Origin: CBDBZL01 sp031399025
Lineage (GTDB): Bacteria > Pseudomonadota > Alphaproteobacteria > Sphingomonadales > Sphingomonadaceae
NCBI GenBank assembly: GCA_031399025.1
Contig: JANNOJ010000009.1
Coordinates: 1-46,618 of the forward strand
Direction of reading: 5' to 3'
Length of the DNA stretch: 46,618 nucleotides
Each line of letters starts with the position of its first letter. The stretch's first letter is position 1. Below, piece by piece: positions 8,442 to 17,434 of this stretch. A program made the translations under genes and the position numbers. Under the pieces are notes generated by a model. That model searched no databases and had not been told where the DNA came from. It saw only the letters and a program-made list of their open reading frames with translations.

Positions 8442-9248
8442 ATGCTGACAGAAACCGCCTACGCCAAGATCAACCTCGCGCTGCATGTCCGGCGGCGGCG
8501 GGAGGACGGGTATCACGAGATCGAGACGCTATTCGCCTTCGTGGATGATGGCGACCGCCTCACCGCGCGGCTGGCCGAGCGGGATGCGTTGGCGGTGGCG
8601 GGCGAGTTTGCCGGGGCGCTCGATCCGTTCGGCAATATCGTGGCGAAGGCGCTGGGCGTGCTGCCGCGGGCCGGGGGGCTGGCGGTGATGCTGCACAAGA
8701 ACCTGCCGGTCGCCGCCGGGCTGGGCGGGGGCTCGGCCGATGCGGGCGCGGTGTTCCGCATGGTGCAGGGCGCCTTCGGTCTGCCCCAAGACTGGCACGA
8801 ACGCGCGGCCCGGCTGGGGGCAGACGTGCCCGCCTGCGTGGTGAGCGAGATGGCGATCGGGCGGGGCACCGGCACCGACCTGGCGCCGGTGGAGAACGAC
8901 CTTGCCGGCACCCCGGTGCTGCTGGTCAACCCGCGCGTGCCGATGCCCACCGGGCGGGTCTTCGCCGCCTGGGACGGGGTCGACCATGGCCCGCTGCCCG
9001 AGGGGTCCGCATGGATGATCGCGCATGACGGGCGCAACGATTTGCAGCCCGCCGCGATCGGCCTAGCGCCGGCGATCCAGACGGTGCTCGACTCGCTCGG
9101 GGCCTGGGGTGCGGTGCTGGCGCGCATGTCGGGTTCGGGCGCGACCTGCTTCGGGCTGTTCACCCACGAGGCGGCGGTGGAGCGGGCCAAGGAGCGCATC
9201 ACGCTGGAGCATCCGGACTGGTGGATGATGAGGGGCCAGCTGCGGTGA
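8442..9248 (+). CDS. ispE: 4-diphosphocytidyl-2-C-methyl-D-erythritol kinase
   Basis: This 268-residue GHMP kinase begins MLTETAYAKINLALHV, the expected IspE start, and contains the ATP-binding loop LPVAAGLGGGSADAG and the C-terminal MSGSGATCFGLF motif. Known: IspE phosphorylates CDP-methylerythritol in the MEP pathway of isoprenoid synthesis, in the cytoplasm. ATG 8442 is chosen because it begins exactly where the family begins; an open frame upstream to 8307 overlaps the previous gene and is not family-like. Length is slightly under that of the E. coli enzyme, which is normal for alphaproteobacteria. No terminator is evident directly downstream. Confidence 0.95.
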   Translation: MLTETAYAKINLALHVRRRREDGYHEIETLFAFVDDGDRLTARLAERDALAVAGEFAGALDPFGNIVAKALGVLPRAGGLAVMLHKNLPVAAGLGGGSADAGAVFRMVQGAFGLPQDWHERAARLGADVPACVVSEMAIGRGTGTDLAPVENDLAGTPVLLVNPRVPMPTGRVFAAWDGVDHGPLPEGSAWMIAHDGRNDLQPAAIGLAPAIQTVLDSLGAWGAVLARMSGSGATCFGLFTHEAAVERAKERITLEHPDWWMMRGQLR

Positions 9249-9759
9249 GCGGGCACTGGCGTGAAGGGGCAGGCGAAGTTGACGAAGACGACACCGTGTC
9301 AACTTCGTCGATGCGGGTGAAAGCGGCGCAAATCTGCGGAAAATGGAGGAAGGCGACGGGACGACACTTTCCCATTTGGGGTTTCCGCCCGGCTGCGAGG
9401 TTTTGAACGGCGGTTTTGATGCCGGTGTGTTGCGGGGTAGGACAGCGTTTATGTCGTCACCCCGGCCTACCCTCTTTTGGCATCTCATATCGCGGCAGAT
9501 GGGCCGATTATCCTGGCAGCGCCCGCAGCTCCATTGCTGACCTGGCAGCTCTGACCCTGGGGATTGGTTCCTAAGAGCGAGCATTCCCCGCTCCTTCTCA
9601 AGGTAGGCCAAGGACGTTCTGCGCTCGCTTGCTGTCGCGCCGCCTGACCGCAAGCTGGGGCACTTCCGCCCCATCACACCATTTCTTGCCTAGACCGCCG
9701 CGGCGGGTGCATGAGGGCCGCGCACCAAGCCGCCGCCCGCCGCAACCAGGACCAGCCCC
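9249..9759. other. Intergenic region ispE-ilvD (511 bp)
   Basis: No convincing gene is present here; short frames on both strands match nothing I recognise and have poor codon structure. GC is visibly lower and more mixed than in the genes. It holds the inverted repeat at 9274-9307 (listed separately) and presumably the ilvD promoter in its right part, although I cannot assign -35 and -10 boxes. I checked it for tRNA-like T-loops and found none. A small RNA cannot be ruled out. Confidence 0.5.
9274..9307. repeat. Inverted repeat CGAAGTTGAC / GTCAACTTCG
   Basis: Two perfect 10-bp arms (9274-9283 and 9298-9307) enclose a 14-nt spacer. A second palindrome, GACAC-C-GTGTC (9290-9300), overlaps the right arm, so two alternative folds compete. 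There is no T-run on either side, so this is not a standard intrinsic terminator. It may be an intergenic repeat family or an operator; only one copy was noticed in this window. Confidence 0.65.
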
Positions 9760-11634
9760 ATGCCAGCCTATCGCTCCCGCACCTCCACCCATGGCCGCAA
9801 CATGGCGGGCGCGCGCGGATTGTGGCGTGCCACCGGCATGAAGGACGAGGATTTCGGCAAGCCGATCGTCGCCATCGTCAATTCCTTCACCCAGTTCGTG
9901 CCGGGACACGTGCACCTCAAGGACCTGGGCCAGCTGGTCGCCCGGCAGGTCGAGGCGGCCGGCGGGGTGGCGAAGGAATTCAACACGATAGCGGTGGATG
10001 ACGGCATCGCCATGGGGCATGACGGGATGCTCTACAGCCTGCCGAGCCGCGAGCTGATCGCCGACAGCGTGGAGTACATGGTCAACGCCCATTGCGCCGA
10101 TGCGATGGTGTGCATCTCCAATTGCGACAAGATCACGCCGGGCATGCTGATGGCGGCGCTCCGGATCAACGTGCCGGCGGTGTTCGTCAGCGGCGGACCG
10201 ATGGAGGCGGGCAAGGTGGTGCTCAAGGGCAAGGAGGTGGCGCTCGACCTGGTGGATGCGATGGTGGCGGCGGCGGACGAGCGCATGACCGACGCCGAGG
10301 TGCTCGACATCGAGCGCGCGGCCTGCCCGACCTGCGGCTCGTGCTCGGGGATGTTCACCGCCAATTCGATGAACTGCCTCACCGAGGCGCTGGGTCTGTC
10401 GCTCCCAGGCAACGGCTCGGTGCTGGCGACCCATGCCGATCGCAAGCAGCTGTTCGAGCGCGCGGGCCGGTTGATCGTCACCCTGGCCAAGCGGTACTAC
10501 GAGGAGGAGGACGAGAGCGTGCTGCCGCGCGCGATCGCCGGGTTCGAGGCGTTCGAGAACGCGATGAGCCTCGATATCGCGATGGGCGGCTCGACCAACA
10601 CCGTGCTCCATCTGCTGGCCGCCGCGCACGAGGCGCAGGTAGACTTCACCATGGCCGATATCGACCGCCTGTCGCGCCGGGTGCCGTGCCTGGCCAAGGT
10701 GGCGCCGGCCAAGGCCGACGTGCATATGGAGGACGTGCATCGCGCAGGCGGGATCATGGCGATCCTGGGCGAACTCGACCGGGCGGGTCTGCTGCATACC
10801 GCGCTGCCGACCGTCCATTCGCCCACCATGGGCGACGCGCTGGCCGACTGGGACGTGCGGCTGACCAACAACCCCAAGGTGCGCGAGTTCTACCTTGCGG
10901 CGCCGGGCGGGGTGCCGACCCAGGTCGCCTTTTCGCAGGCCCGGCGGTGGGATGCGCTGGATACCGACCGGCAGAACGGCGTGATCCGCTCGGCCGCCAA
11001 CGCCTTCAGCCAGGATGGCGGGCTGGCGGTGCTCTACGGCAATATCGCGCGCGACGGCTGTATCGTGAAGACCGCGGGGGTGGACGAGAGCATCCTGCGC
11101 TTTGCCGGCCCGGCGCGGGTGTTCGAGAGCCAGGACGACGCGGTGAGCGCGATCCTCGCCGACCAGGTGAAGGCGGGCGATGTGGTGGTGATCCGCTACG
11201 AAGGGCCCAAGGGCGGGCCGGGGATGCAGGAGATGCTGTATCCCACGAGCTACCTGAAATCGAAGGGCCTGGGCGCGGCCTGCGCGCTGCTGACCGACGG
11301 GCGGTTCTCGGGCGGAACTTCGGGCCTGTCGATCGGCCATGTCTCGCCCGAGGCCGCCGAGGGCGGGCTGATCGCGCTGGTGGAGGAGGGCGACATGATC
11401 GCCATCGACATTCCGGCGCGCACCGTGGCGCTGCAGGTGAGCGACGAGGCTTTGGCGCATCGCCGGGCGGCCATCGAGGCGCGCGGCGAGGGTGCGTGGC
11501 AACCCGCCGCGGCGCGGGCTCGGCAAGTGTCGCCGGCGTTGCAGGCCTATGCGATGCTGACCACCAGTGCGGCGCGCGGGGCGGTGCGCGACGTGTCGCA
11601 AATCATGCCCGGGCCGGCGCGCCGCAGCACCTGA
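9760..11634 (+). CDS. ilvD: Dihydroxy-acid dehydratase
   Basis: The 624-residue product is very close to the E. coli-type IlvD over its whole length. Hallmarks are FNTIAVDDGIAMGHDGM (metal site), CISNCDKITPGM with C122, and ACPTCGSCSGMFTANSMN with C192 and C195 near the Fe-S cluster; LITDGRFSGG-like sequence (LLTDGRFSGGTSGLSIGH) and GPKGGPGMQEML follow. Known: it dehydrates dihydroxy-isovalerate and dihydroxy-methylvalerate to the keto acids of valine, isoleucine and leucine synthesis. The ATG at 9760 gives the canonical MPAYRSRTSTHGRNMAGARG start. nnr follows after 2 bp, so the two are cotranscribed. Confidence 0.97.
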   Translation: MPAYRSRTSTHGRNMAGARGLWRATGMKDEDFGKPIVAIVNSFTQFVPGHVHLKDLGQLVARQVEAAGGVAKEFNTIAVDDGIAMGHDGMLYSLPSRELIADSVEYMVNAHCADAMVCISNCDKITPGMLMAALRINVPAVFVSGGPMEAGKVVLKGKEVALDLVDAMVAAADERMTDAEVLDIERAACPTCGSCSGMFTANSMNCLTEALGLSLPGNGSVLATHADRKQLFERAGRLIVTLAKRYYEEEDESVLPRAIAGFEAFENAMSLDIAMGGSTNTVLHLLAAAHEAQVDFTMADIDRLSRRVPCLAKVAPAKADVHMEDVHRAGGIMAILGELDRAGLLHTALPTVHSPTMGDALADWDVRLTNNPKVREFYLAAPGGVPTQVAFSQARRWDALDTDRQNGVIRSAANAFSQDGGLAVLYGNIARDGCIVKTAGVDESILRFAGPARVFESQDDAVSAILADQVKAGDVVVIRYEGPKGGPGMQEMLYPTSYLKSKGLGAACALLTDGRFSGGTSGLSIGHVSPEAAEGGLIALVEEGDMIAIDIPARTVALQVSDEALAHRRAAIEARGEGAWQPAAARARQVSPALQAYAMLTTSAARGAVRDVSQIMPGPARRST

Positions 11635-11636
11635 GG

Positions 11637-13025
11637 GTGAGGGCGCTCGACCAGATCCTGACCGTCGCCCAGATGCGCGCGGCGGAACAGGCGTTGATCG
11701 ATGCCGGAGAGACGGTCGGCAGCCTGATGGAGCGCGCCGGGCGCGGGGCGGCGGACTATGTGCGCCGGGTGGCCGCGGGGCGCGCGGTCACCGTGCTGTG
11801 CGGGCCGGGAAACAATGGCGGCGATGGCTATGTCATCGCCCGCGTGCTGGAAGCGGCGGGGCTGGCGGTGCAGGTGGTAGCCCCGTTGGAGCCGCGGACA
11901 AGGGCCGCGATCGCGGCGCGGCAGGGCTGGGGCGGACAAGCGTCTGCGGATGCGCGCGGGGCGGTGTTCGTCGACTGCCTGTTCGGCACCGGCCTCACCC
12001 GACCGCTGGAGGCGCCGCTGGCCGAGTTGGCCCAGCGATTGGCGGCGCAGCACGATTATCGGATTGCGGTGGACCTGCCGAGCGGGGTGGATGGCGATAG
12101 TGGCGCGGTGCTCGGCGCTGGCGCGCCGGGCTATCACCTCACCATTGCGCTGGGCGCGTGGAAGCCGGCGCATTGGTTGATGCCGGCATCGGCGCTGATG
12201 GGTGAGCGGCGGCTGGTGAACATCGCAATAGGCGCCGCGCCCGGGGCTGCGCGGCTGATAGCGCGGCCGCAAGTGCCCCCGCCACCGCCCGATGCGCACA
12301 AATATACGCGCGGCCTGCTCGCGGTGGTAAGCGGCCAGCTGCCGGGCGCGGCCATGCTCGCAGCGCGGGCGGCGATGCACGCCGGCGCGGGATACGTGAA
12401 GCTGCTTGCCCAGCGCCGGCCCGACCTAGCGCCCGATATGCTGGTAGTGGACCAGACGCCGCTTGCCGAGGCGCTGCGCGACCGGCGGATCGGCGCGCTT
12501 CTGGTCGGCCCCGGGCTCGGCCGGAGCGCCTCGGCCCGCGAGCGGCTGGCGGCGGCGATGCACGCCGATCTGCCCGCCATTGCCGATGCCGATGCGCTGG
12601 TGCTGCTCGAACCGCAGCTGCTGGCCGGTCGAACTGCGCCATTGGTGCTCACGCCGCATGCGGGCGAATTTGCCGCCCTTTGTGCGACCTTTGCCATCGG
12701 CGAGGGGCCGCGGTCCGAGCGCGCCGCGAGGCTGGCGGAAACGATCGGCGCAATCATCGTGCTGAAGGGTGCGGACACGCTGGTGGCGGCGCCGGGCGAG
12801 CCGCTACGCATCGCTCGGCCGGCCAGCAGCTGGCTCAGCACCGCGGGCACCGGCGACGTGCTGGCGGGCATCATCGCCAGCCGGCTGGCTACCGGGGTCG
12901 CGCCGGATGACGCCGCGGCGCAGGGTATCTGGCTGCACGGCGAAGCCGCGCGCAGGTGCCTACCGCCCTTTACCCCCGAGGCGCTAATCCAAGCAGTTCC
13001 CGCCGCTTACGGCGCATGCTTGTGA
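11637..13025 (+). CDS. nnr: Bifunctional NAD(P)H-hydrate epimerase/dehydratase
   Basis: The 462-residue protein joins two domains. The N-terminal epimerase (YjeF_N) has VLCGPGNNGGDGYVIAR and FVDCLFGTGL. The C-terminal ADP-dependent dehydratase has LLVGPGLG, LTPHAGEF, VLKGADTLV and the catalytic STAGTGDVLAGIIA loop. Known: it repairs hydrated NADH and NADPH formed by heat or side reactions. The start is GTG 11637 (protein begins M-RALDQILTVAQMRAAEQ), 2 bp after the ilvD stop; an upstream in-frame extension overlaps ilvD entirely and is spurious. Its end overlaps the next gene by 10 bp, so ilvD, nnr and the methyltransferase form one transcription unit. Confidence 0.95.
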   Translation: MRALDQILTVAQMRAAEQALIDAGETVGSLMERAGRGAADYVRRVAAGRAVTVLCGPGNNGGDGYVIARVLEAAGLAVQVVAPLEPRTRAAIAARQGWGGQASADARGAVFVDCLFGTGLTRPLEAPLAELAQRLAAQHDYRIAVDLPSGVDGDSGAVLGAGAPGYHLTIALGAWKPAHWLMPASALMGERRLVNIAIGAAPGAARLIARPQVPPPPPDAHKYTRGLLAVVSGQLPGAAMLAARAAMHAGAGYVKLLAQRRPDLAPDMLVVDQTPLAEALRDRRIGALLVGPGLGRSASARERLAAAMHADLPAIADADALVLLEPQLLAGRTAPLVLTPHAGEFAALCATFAIGEGPRSERAARLAETIGAIIVLKGADTLVAAPGEPLRIARPASSWLSTAGTGDVLAGIIASRLATGVAPDDAAAQGIWLHGEAARRCLPPFTPEALIQAVPAAYGACL

Positions 13026-14224
13026 ACGCGAGTGAAGAGATCGTGCGACTGGCGGCCAAGGGCGACGGGGTCACCGCCTCGGGCCGCCACGTGCCTGGCA
13101 GTGCTCCGCGCGACCGGATCGCCGAGGATGGCACGCTGGTGGCCGGGCCGCATCGGATCGTGCCGCCGTGCCGCCATTTCGGCCGCTGCGGCGGGTGCCA
13201 ATTGCAGCACTGCGACGACCCGACGCTCGGTCAGTTCGTGCGCGAGCGGGTGGTCAACGCCGCTCGGGGACAAGGACTGGTGCCGGCCACCGTCGCGGCG
13301 ACGCACCTCTCGCCGCCGCGCAGCCGCCGGCGCGCGCGGCTCAAGGCAGTGAACGCCGGCGGGCGGCCGGCGCTCGGCTTCAGCGAGGCGGGCACGCACA
13401 AGGTCGTGGACATGACCGAGTGCCATGTGCTCGACCCGGCGCTGTTCGCCCTGGTCGAACCCTGGCGCGCGCTGCTGAGGACGCAGCGCGGGCGGTTTGC
13501 CGTCGAGCTCGAACTGACGCTGACCGACCAGGGCGTAGACTGCACGGTCGCGGGCCTTGAACTCGATGGACTTGCCCGAACCGAGGCGCTGCTCGAGTTC
13601 GCCCGCGAGCGGCGGCTGGCCCGGCTGTCGCTCGACCAGGGCCATGGCCCCGAGCCGTTCTGGCAGCCCGAGCCCGTGACCGTGACGCTGAGCGGGGTGG
13701 CGGTCGATTATCCGCCGGGCGCCTTCCTCCAGGCGACGCCCGATGGCGAGGAGGTGCTGGTAGGGGCGGCGCGCGACTGGCTGGGCGAGTGCCGCCGCGT
13801 GGCCGACCTGTTCGCCGGGCTTGGCACCTTCGCCTTTGCGCTGTCGGACCGGGCGCGGGTGCTGGCGGTGGAGGCGGCGCGCAATGCCTCGCTGGCCTGC
13901 CGCGCGGCTGCCGGACGGGGGCGTCGCCCGGTCGAGGCGCTGCACCGCGATTTGTACCGCAGCCCGCTGCGCCCCGAGGAACTGGCGCCGTTCGATGGCG
14001 TGCTGCTCGATCCCCCCCGCGCCGGCGCGCGCGAACAGGTGGCGCTGCTGGCGGCGAGCGGCGTGGCGCAAATCGCGTATGTCAGCTGCAACCCGTCCAG
14101 CTGGGCGCGCGACGCGGCGGTGCTGGTGGCGGCCGGCTACACGCTGGCGGAGGTGCGGCCGGTGGGGCAGTTCCGCTGGTCCACGCATGTCGAGCTCGCC
14201 AGCCGGTTTATTCGCGCGCGCTAG
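13016..14224 (+). CDS. Class I SAM-dependent RNA methyltransferase (RlmD/TrmA-like, m5U type)
   Basis: The 402-residue protein has the Fe-S motif CRHFGRCGGCQLQH (C52, C58, C61) with a probable fourth ligand C136 in MTECHVLD. SAM-binding sequence VADLFAGLGTFAFAL follows, then DPPRAGA and the catalytic cysteine C358 in YVSCNPSSWARD. Known: TrmA/RlmC/RlmD enzymes methylate C5 of uridine in tRNA or 23S rRNA through a covalent Cys-RNA intermediate. Which RNA is modified cannot be read from the sequence. The N-terminal TRAM domain seems short or absent. ATG 13016 overlaps nnr; GTG 13022 is an alternative. Its stop and the stop of the convergent carrier-protein gene share the palindrome CTAG at 14221-14224. 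Confidence 0.9.
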   Translation: MLVNASEEIVRLAAKGDGVTASGRHVPGSAPRDRIAEDGTLVAGPHRIVPPCRHFGRCGGCQLQHCDDPTLGQFVRERVVNAARGQGLVPATVAATHLSPPRSRRRARLKAVNAGGRPALGFSEAGTHKVVDMTECHVLDPALFALVEPWRALLRTQRGRFAVELELTLTDQGVDCTVAGLELDGLARTEALLEFARERRLARLSLDQGHGPEPFWQPEPVTVTLSGVAVDYPPGAFLQATPDGEEVLVGAARDWLGECRRVADLFAGLGTFAFALSDRARVLAVEAARNASLACRAAAGRGRRPVEALHRDLYRSPLRPEELAPFDGVLLDPPRAGAREQVALLAASGVAQIAYVSCNPSSWARDAAVLVAAGYTLAEVRPVGQFRWSTHVELASRFIRAR

Positions 14225-14514
14225 CGTTTCGTGCGCTTCGTCGCGACGAAGGCGAGCAGCGCGCCGTAGCTTTCCAGCATCTCGGCATCCACCTCGTCGT
14301 CCTCGATGACGATGCCCAGATGGTCCTCGATGGCGGTGAGCAGGCCGGCCACGGCCATGGAATCCAGTTCGGGGAGCTGGCCGAACAGGCCGGTCTGGGC
14401 ATTGAAGGCGGCGACGCGGGCGGGCGCCAGGCCGAGCGCCCGCGCCAGCACGTCGCGCAGCGCGCCGTCGGTCGCGTCGTCTTCGTCCCGGCTGGAGCTG
14501 AGATACGTGGCCAT
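14221..14514 (-). CDS. Acyl carrier protein-like protein, exosortase-A-associated type
   Basis: The 97-residue protein has a carrier-protein fold with the phosphopantetheine attachment serine S52 in LPELDSMAVAGLL, followed by an acidic helix region (IEDDEVDAEML). The N-terminal 15 residues and the basic tail VATKRTKR are extra to a housekeeping ACP. The first methionine giving a normal ACP is ATG 14514; an open extension to 14619 is not family-like. It is divergent from the ligase gene across a 104-bp gap that must contain both promoters. Known: a carrier protein accompanies the ligase and decarboxylase in exosortase-A (EPS) gene sets. Inferred: the ligase loads this protein. Confidence 0.88.
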   Translation of the reverse strand: MATYLSSSRDEDDATDGALRDVLARALGLAPARVAAFNAQTGLFGQLPELDSMAVAGLLTAIEDHLGIVIEDDEVDAEMLESYGALLAFVATKRTKR

Positions 14515-14618
14515 GTGTGTTCCTGCCTGATCTCGCGCACTTAGAGATGGCGGCGCGGTGACACAAGCAAGCGCACCATGGCTGGCCTTCGGCACGCGGG
14601 CTTGCCACATAGCCGGCA

Positions 14619-16142
14619 ATGCCTGCCGATCCCGACCCGCTGCCCCGGCCGCTCGACCACCTTGCCCTGCGCGGCCGCGACGACCATCCGGCGCTGGTGC
14701 TGCGCGCCGATGGGACCCGGCGCGTGCTCGATTGGCGAACCCTTGGCGAGCGGCTGGCGCTGCTTGCCGGGTGGCTGGCGTGCCGTGGGTACGGCAAGGG
14801 CGCGCGGGTGGCGAGCTGGGCGGGCAAAGGCGAGGCGACCTGCCTGCTGCCGCTCGCCGCGGCGCGCAGCGGCCTGGTGCATGTCCCGATCAACCCGCTG
14901 CTCAAACGGGCGCAGGCCGCCCATATCCTCGCCGACAGTGGGGCGTCGCTGCTGGTCGGCAACGCGGCGCGGCTCGCCGGTCTGGAGCCGGGCGACGCGC
15001 CCCCGGAATGCCTGGTGATCGAGGAGGCGGAGCTGTGGGCCGGAGTCGAGCGGGCCGGGGCGATCATGGGGCCGAGTGCGGCCGCGCCCGAGGACCTGGC
15101 CGCGATCCTCTACACCAGCGGCTCGACCGGGCAGCCCAAGGGGGTGATGCTGAGCCACGCCAATCTGTGGCTCGGCGCGGCGAGTGTGGCGCATTACCTG
15201 CGCTTGGCGGCCGACGATGTGGTGCTGGCGCTGCTGCCGCTGAGCTTCGACTATGGCCAGAACCAGCTGCTGAGCACCTGGCATGCGGGCGGATGCGTGG
15301 CACCGCTCGATTATCTGGCGCCGCGCGACGTGATGAAGGCTTGCGAACGGCTGCGCGTCACCACGCTGGCCGCGGTGCCGCCGCTGTGGGTGCAGCTGGC
15401 CGAGCAGGACTGGCCAGGAGCGGCCGTCGCGTCTCTCCGGCGGCTGACCAACAGTGGCGGGGCGCTGACCGAAGGGCTGGTTCGCCGGTTGCGCGGCCTG
15501 TTCCCGGAAGCCGACCTGGTGCCGATGTACGGCCTGACCGAGGCGTTCCGCTCGACCTGGCTGGAGCCGGGCCTGGTCGACGCCCACCCCACCTCGATCG
15601 GCCGCGCGGTCCCCTTTGCCGAGGTGCTGGTGGTGGACGATACGGGCGCGCTGGCAGGGCCGGGCGAGGAGGGCGAGCTGGTGCATTGCGGCCCGCTGGT
15701 GGCGCAGGGCTACTGGCGCGATCCGGCGGGCACGGCCGAGCGCTTCCGCCCGGCGCCGGCGGGGTCGCGCTATGGCGGCACCGCGGTCTGGTCGGGCGAC
15801 CGGGTGCGGCGCGATGAGGAAGGACTGCTCCACTTCGTGGGCCGGCGTGATGCGATGATCAAGCGCCTGGGCAACCGCATCAGCCCGCAGGAGATCGAGC
15901 AGGCCGCACTGGCAACGGGCCTGGCGCGCGAGGCAGCGGCGTTCGGCGTGGCGGACGCCCGCATGGGCGAGGCGATCCATCTGGTGGTGCGCGGGGCGGG
16001 CGATGCCGAGGCGCTGCGCGAGGCGCTGCGGCGTACGTTGCCGGGCTTCATGCAGCCGACGGTGATCCGCTTCGTGGCGGCGATGCCGCTGGGGGCCAAC
16101 GGCAAGATCGACCGCGCGGCCCTGATCGAGCAGACCGGATGA
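14619..16142 (+). CDS. AMP-forming acyl-CoA/acyl-ACP ligase, exosortase A system-associated
   Basis: The 507-residue adenylate-forming enzyme has the phosphate-binding loop ILYTSGSTGQPKGVMLSH, the A5 motif MYGLTEAFRST, the A7-like WSGDRVRRDEEGLLHFVGR and the A10 lysine in LGANGKIDRAAL. The overall sequence matches the group known as acyl-CoA ligase (AMP-forming), exosortase A system-associated. Known: such enzymes activate a carboxylate with ATP and pass it to a thiol; the natural substrate of this group is not established. The gene overlaps the PLP-decarboxylase by ATGA (16139-16142), indicating translational coupling. The likely thiol acceptor is the carrier protein encoded divergently. Confidence 0.9.
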   Translation: MPADPDPLPRPLDHLALRGRDDHPALVLRADGTRRVLDWRTLGERLALLAGWLACRGYGKGARVASWAGKGEATCLLPLAAARSGLVHVPINPLLKRAQAAHILADSGASLLVGNAARLAGLEPGDAPPECLVIEEAELWAGVERAGAIMGPSAAAPEDLAAILYTSGSTGQPKGVMLSHANLWLGAASVAHYLRLAADDVVLALLPLSFDYGQNQLLSTWHAGGCVAPLDYLAPRDVMKACERLRVTTLAAVPPLWVQLAEQDWPGAAVASLRRLTNSGGALTEGLVRRLRGLFPEADLVPMYGLTEAFRSTWLEPGLVDAHPTSIGRAVPFAEVLVVDDTGALAGPGEEGELVHCGPLVAQGYWRDPAGTAERFRPAPAGSRYGGTAVWSGDRVRRDEEGLLHFVGRRDAMIKRLGNRISPQEIEQAALATGLAREAAAFGVADARMGEAIHLVVRGAGDAEALREALRRTLPGFMQPTVIRFVAAMPLGANGKIDRAALIEQTG

Positions 16143-17365
16143 AGCCGATGGGGCCGATCCCGCCCGGCTTTGCGGCGCGCGATGGCGAGCTGGCGATTGA
16201 CGGCCGGCGGGCGAGCGACTTGGTGGCACGGGCGGGCGACACGCCGCTGTTCGTCTATTCGCGAGCGATGGTCGCCGGCCGGATTGCCCAATTGCGCGCC
16301 GCGATGCCGAGCCGGCTGCGGGTGCATTATGCCGTCAAGGCGAATCCTTACCCGCCTTTGCTGGAATTCATGCGAGGCGAGGTCGATGGCTTCGACGTCG
16401 CCTCGGCGGGCGAGTTGGCGCAGGTGCTGGCGGCCGGCGCGGCGCCGGCGACGATCAGCTTCGCCGGTCCGGGCAAGCGCGACCGCGAGCTGGAGGCGGC
16501 GATCTTCGCCGGGGTGACGCTCAACCTGGAATCCGCGTCCGAGGCGTGGCGCGCGCTGGCGGCGGCCGAGCGGCTGGGTATCACGCCGCGCCTGGCGATC
16601 CGCGTGAACCCGGACTTCGAACTGCGCGGCTCGGGGATGAAGATGGGCGGCGGCGCACGCCCCTTCGGGGTGGATGCGCCGGGCGTTCCGGCACTGGCGC
16701 GCACCATCATCGCCGCAGGGGCCGAGTGGCGGGGCCTGCACGTCTATGCCGGCAGCCAGGCGCTCGATGCTGCGGCGGTGCGCGAGGCGCAGGCGCAGAC
16801 GCTCGAACTGGGCGTGAGGCTCGCGGCGGAGATCGGCGCGCCCTTGCCGCACCTGAACCTGGGCGGCGGCTTTGGCATTCCCTATTTCGCCGGCGATCGG
16901 GCGCTCGACATCGCCGCTGTCGGCGGAGGGCTGGCGGAGCGGTTGGCGGCGCTATCCGACGAATTGGCACAGACCGAATTGGCGATCGAGCTGGGGCGCT
17001 GGCTGGTGGGCGAGGCGGGGGTGTATCTCACCCGGGTGATCGACCGGAAGGAAAGCCATGGCGCCACCTTCCTGGTCACCGATGGCGGGCTGCATCACCA
17101 GCTCGCCGCCTCGGGCAATTTCGGCACGGTGGTCCGCCGCAACTACCCGGTGGCGATTGCCAGCCGGTTCGACGCTGAGCCGAGCGCGGCGGTGACCATC
17201 GTGGGTTGCCTGTGCACGCCGCTCGACCGGCTGGCCGACCAGGTGCCGCTACCTCGCGCTGAGCCGGGCGATTTGGTGGCGATCTTCTGCGCCGGGGCAT
17301 ATGGCGCCAGCGCCAGCCCGGCGGCGTTCCTGGGGCATGGGCCGGCGGGAGAGGTGCTGGTCTAG
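16139..17365 (+). CDS. PLP-dependent decarboxylase, exosortase A system-associated
   Basis: This 408-residue fold-III (alanine racemase-like) decarboxylase has the PLP lysine K67 in VHYAVKANPYPPLL, the glycine-rich phosphate site LNLGGGFGIPYF, IELGRWLVGEAGVY and C359 in GCLCTPLDRL, where diaminopimelate and ornithine decarboxylases carry the partner cysteine. It matches the group called pyridoxal-dependent decarboxylase, exosortase A system-associated. Known: relatives decarboxylate free amino acids; the substrate of this group is unknown. Inferred: it may act on an amino acid that has been loaded on the neighbouring carrier protein. A good intrinsic terminator follows 37 bp downstream. Confidence 0.9.
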   Translation: MKPMGPIPPGFAARDGELAIDGRRASDLVARAGDTPLFVYSRAMVAGRIAQLRAAMPSRLRVHYAVKANPYPPLLEFMRGEVDGFDVASAGELAQVLAAGAAPATISFAGPGKRDRELEAAIFAGVTLNLESASEAWRALAAAERLGITPRLAIRVNPDFELRGSGMKMGGGARPFGVDAPGVPALARTIIAAGAEWRGLHVYAGSQALDAAAVREAQAQTLELGVRLAAEIGAPLPHLNLGGGFGIPYFAGDRALDIAAVGGGLAERLAALSDELAQTELAIELGRWLVGEAGVYLTRVIDRKESHGATFLVTDGGLHHQLAASGNFGTVVRRNYPVAIASRFDAEPSAAVTIVGCLCTPLDRLADQVPLPRAEPGDLVAIFCAGAYGASASPAAFLGHGPAGEVLV

Positions 17366-17401
17366 CGCGGGGGACCGGCTGCAAGGGAGAAGCGCTCCTT
17401 C

Positions 17402-17429
17402 GCCCAGCTGAGGAACAGCGGGGCTTTTT
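17402..17429 (+). terminator. Rho-independent terminator
   Basis: A 9-bp stem (17402-17410 with 17416-17424) has one A-G mismatch and a loop AGGAA, and is followed directly by five T. It ends the ligase-decarboxylase transcript and lies before the convergent zapE stop at 17435. Confidence 0.8.
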
Positions 17430-17434
17430 GCGGC

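Noticed and set aside
13007..15067. 686-codon minus-strand frame across the RNA methyltransferase, carrier and ligase genes
   Set aside because: It crosses three genes on both strands and includes the real carrier gene in another frame; no family match.
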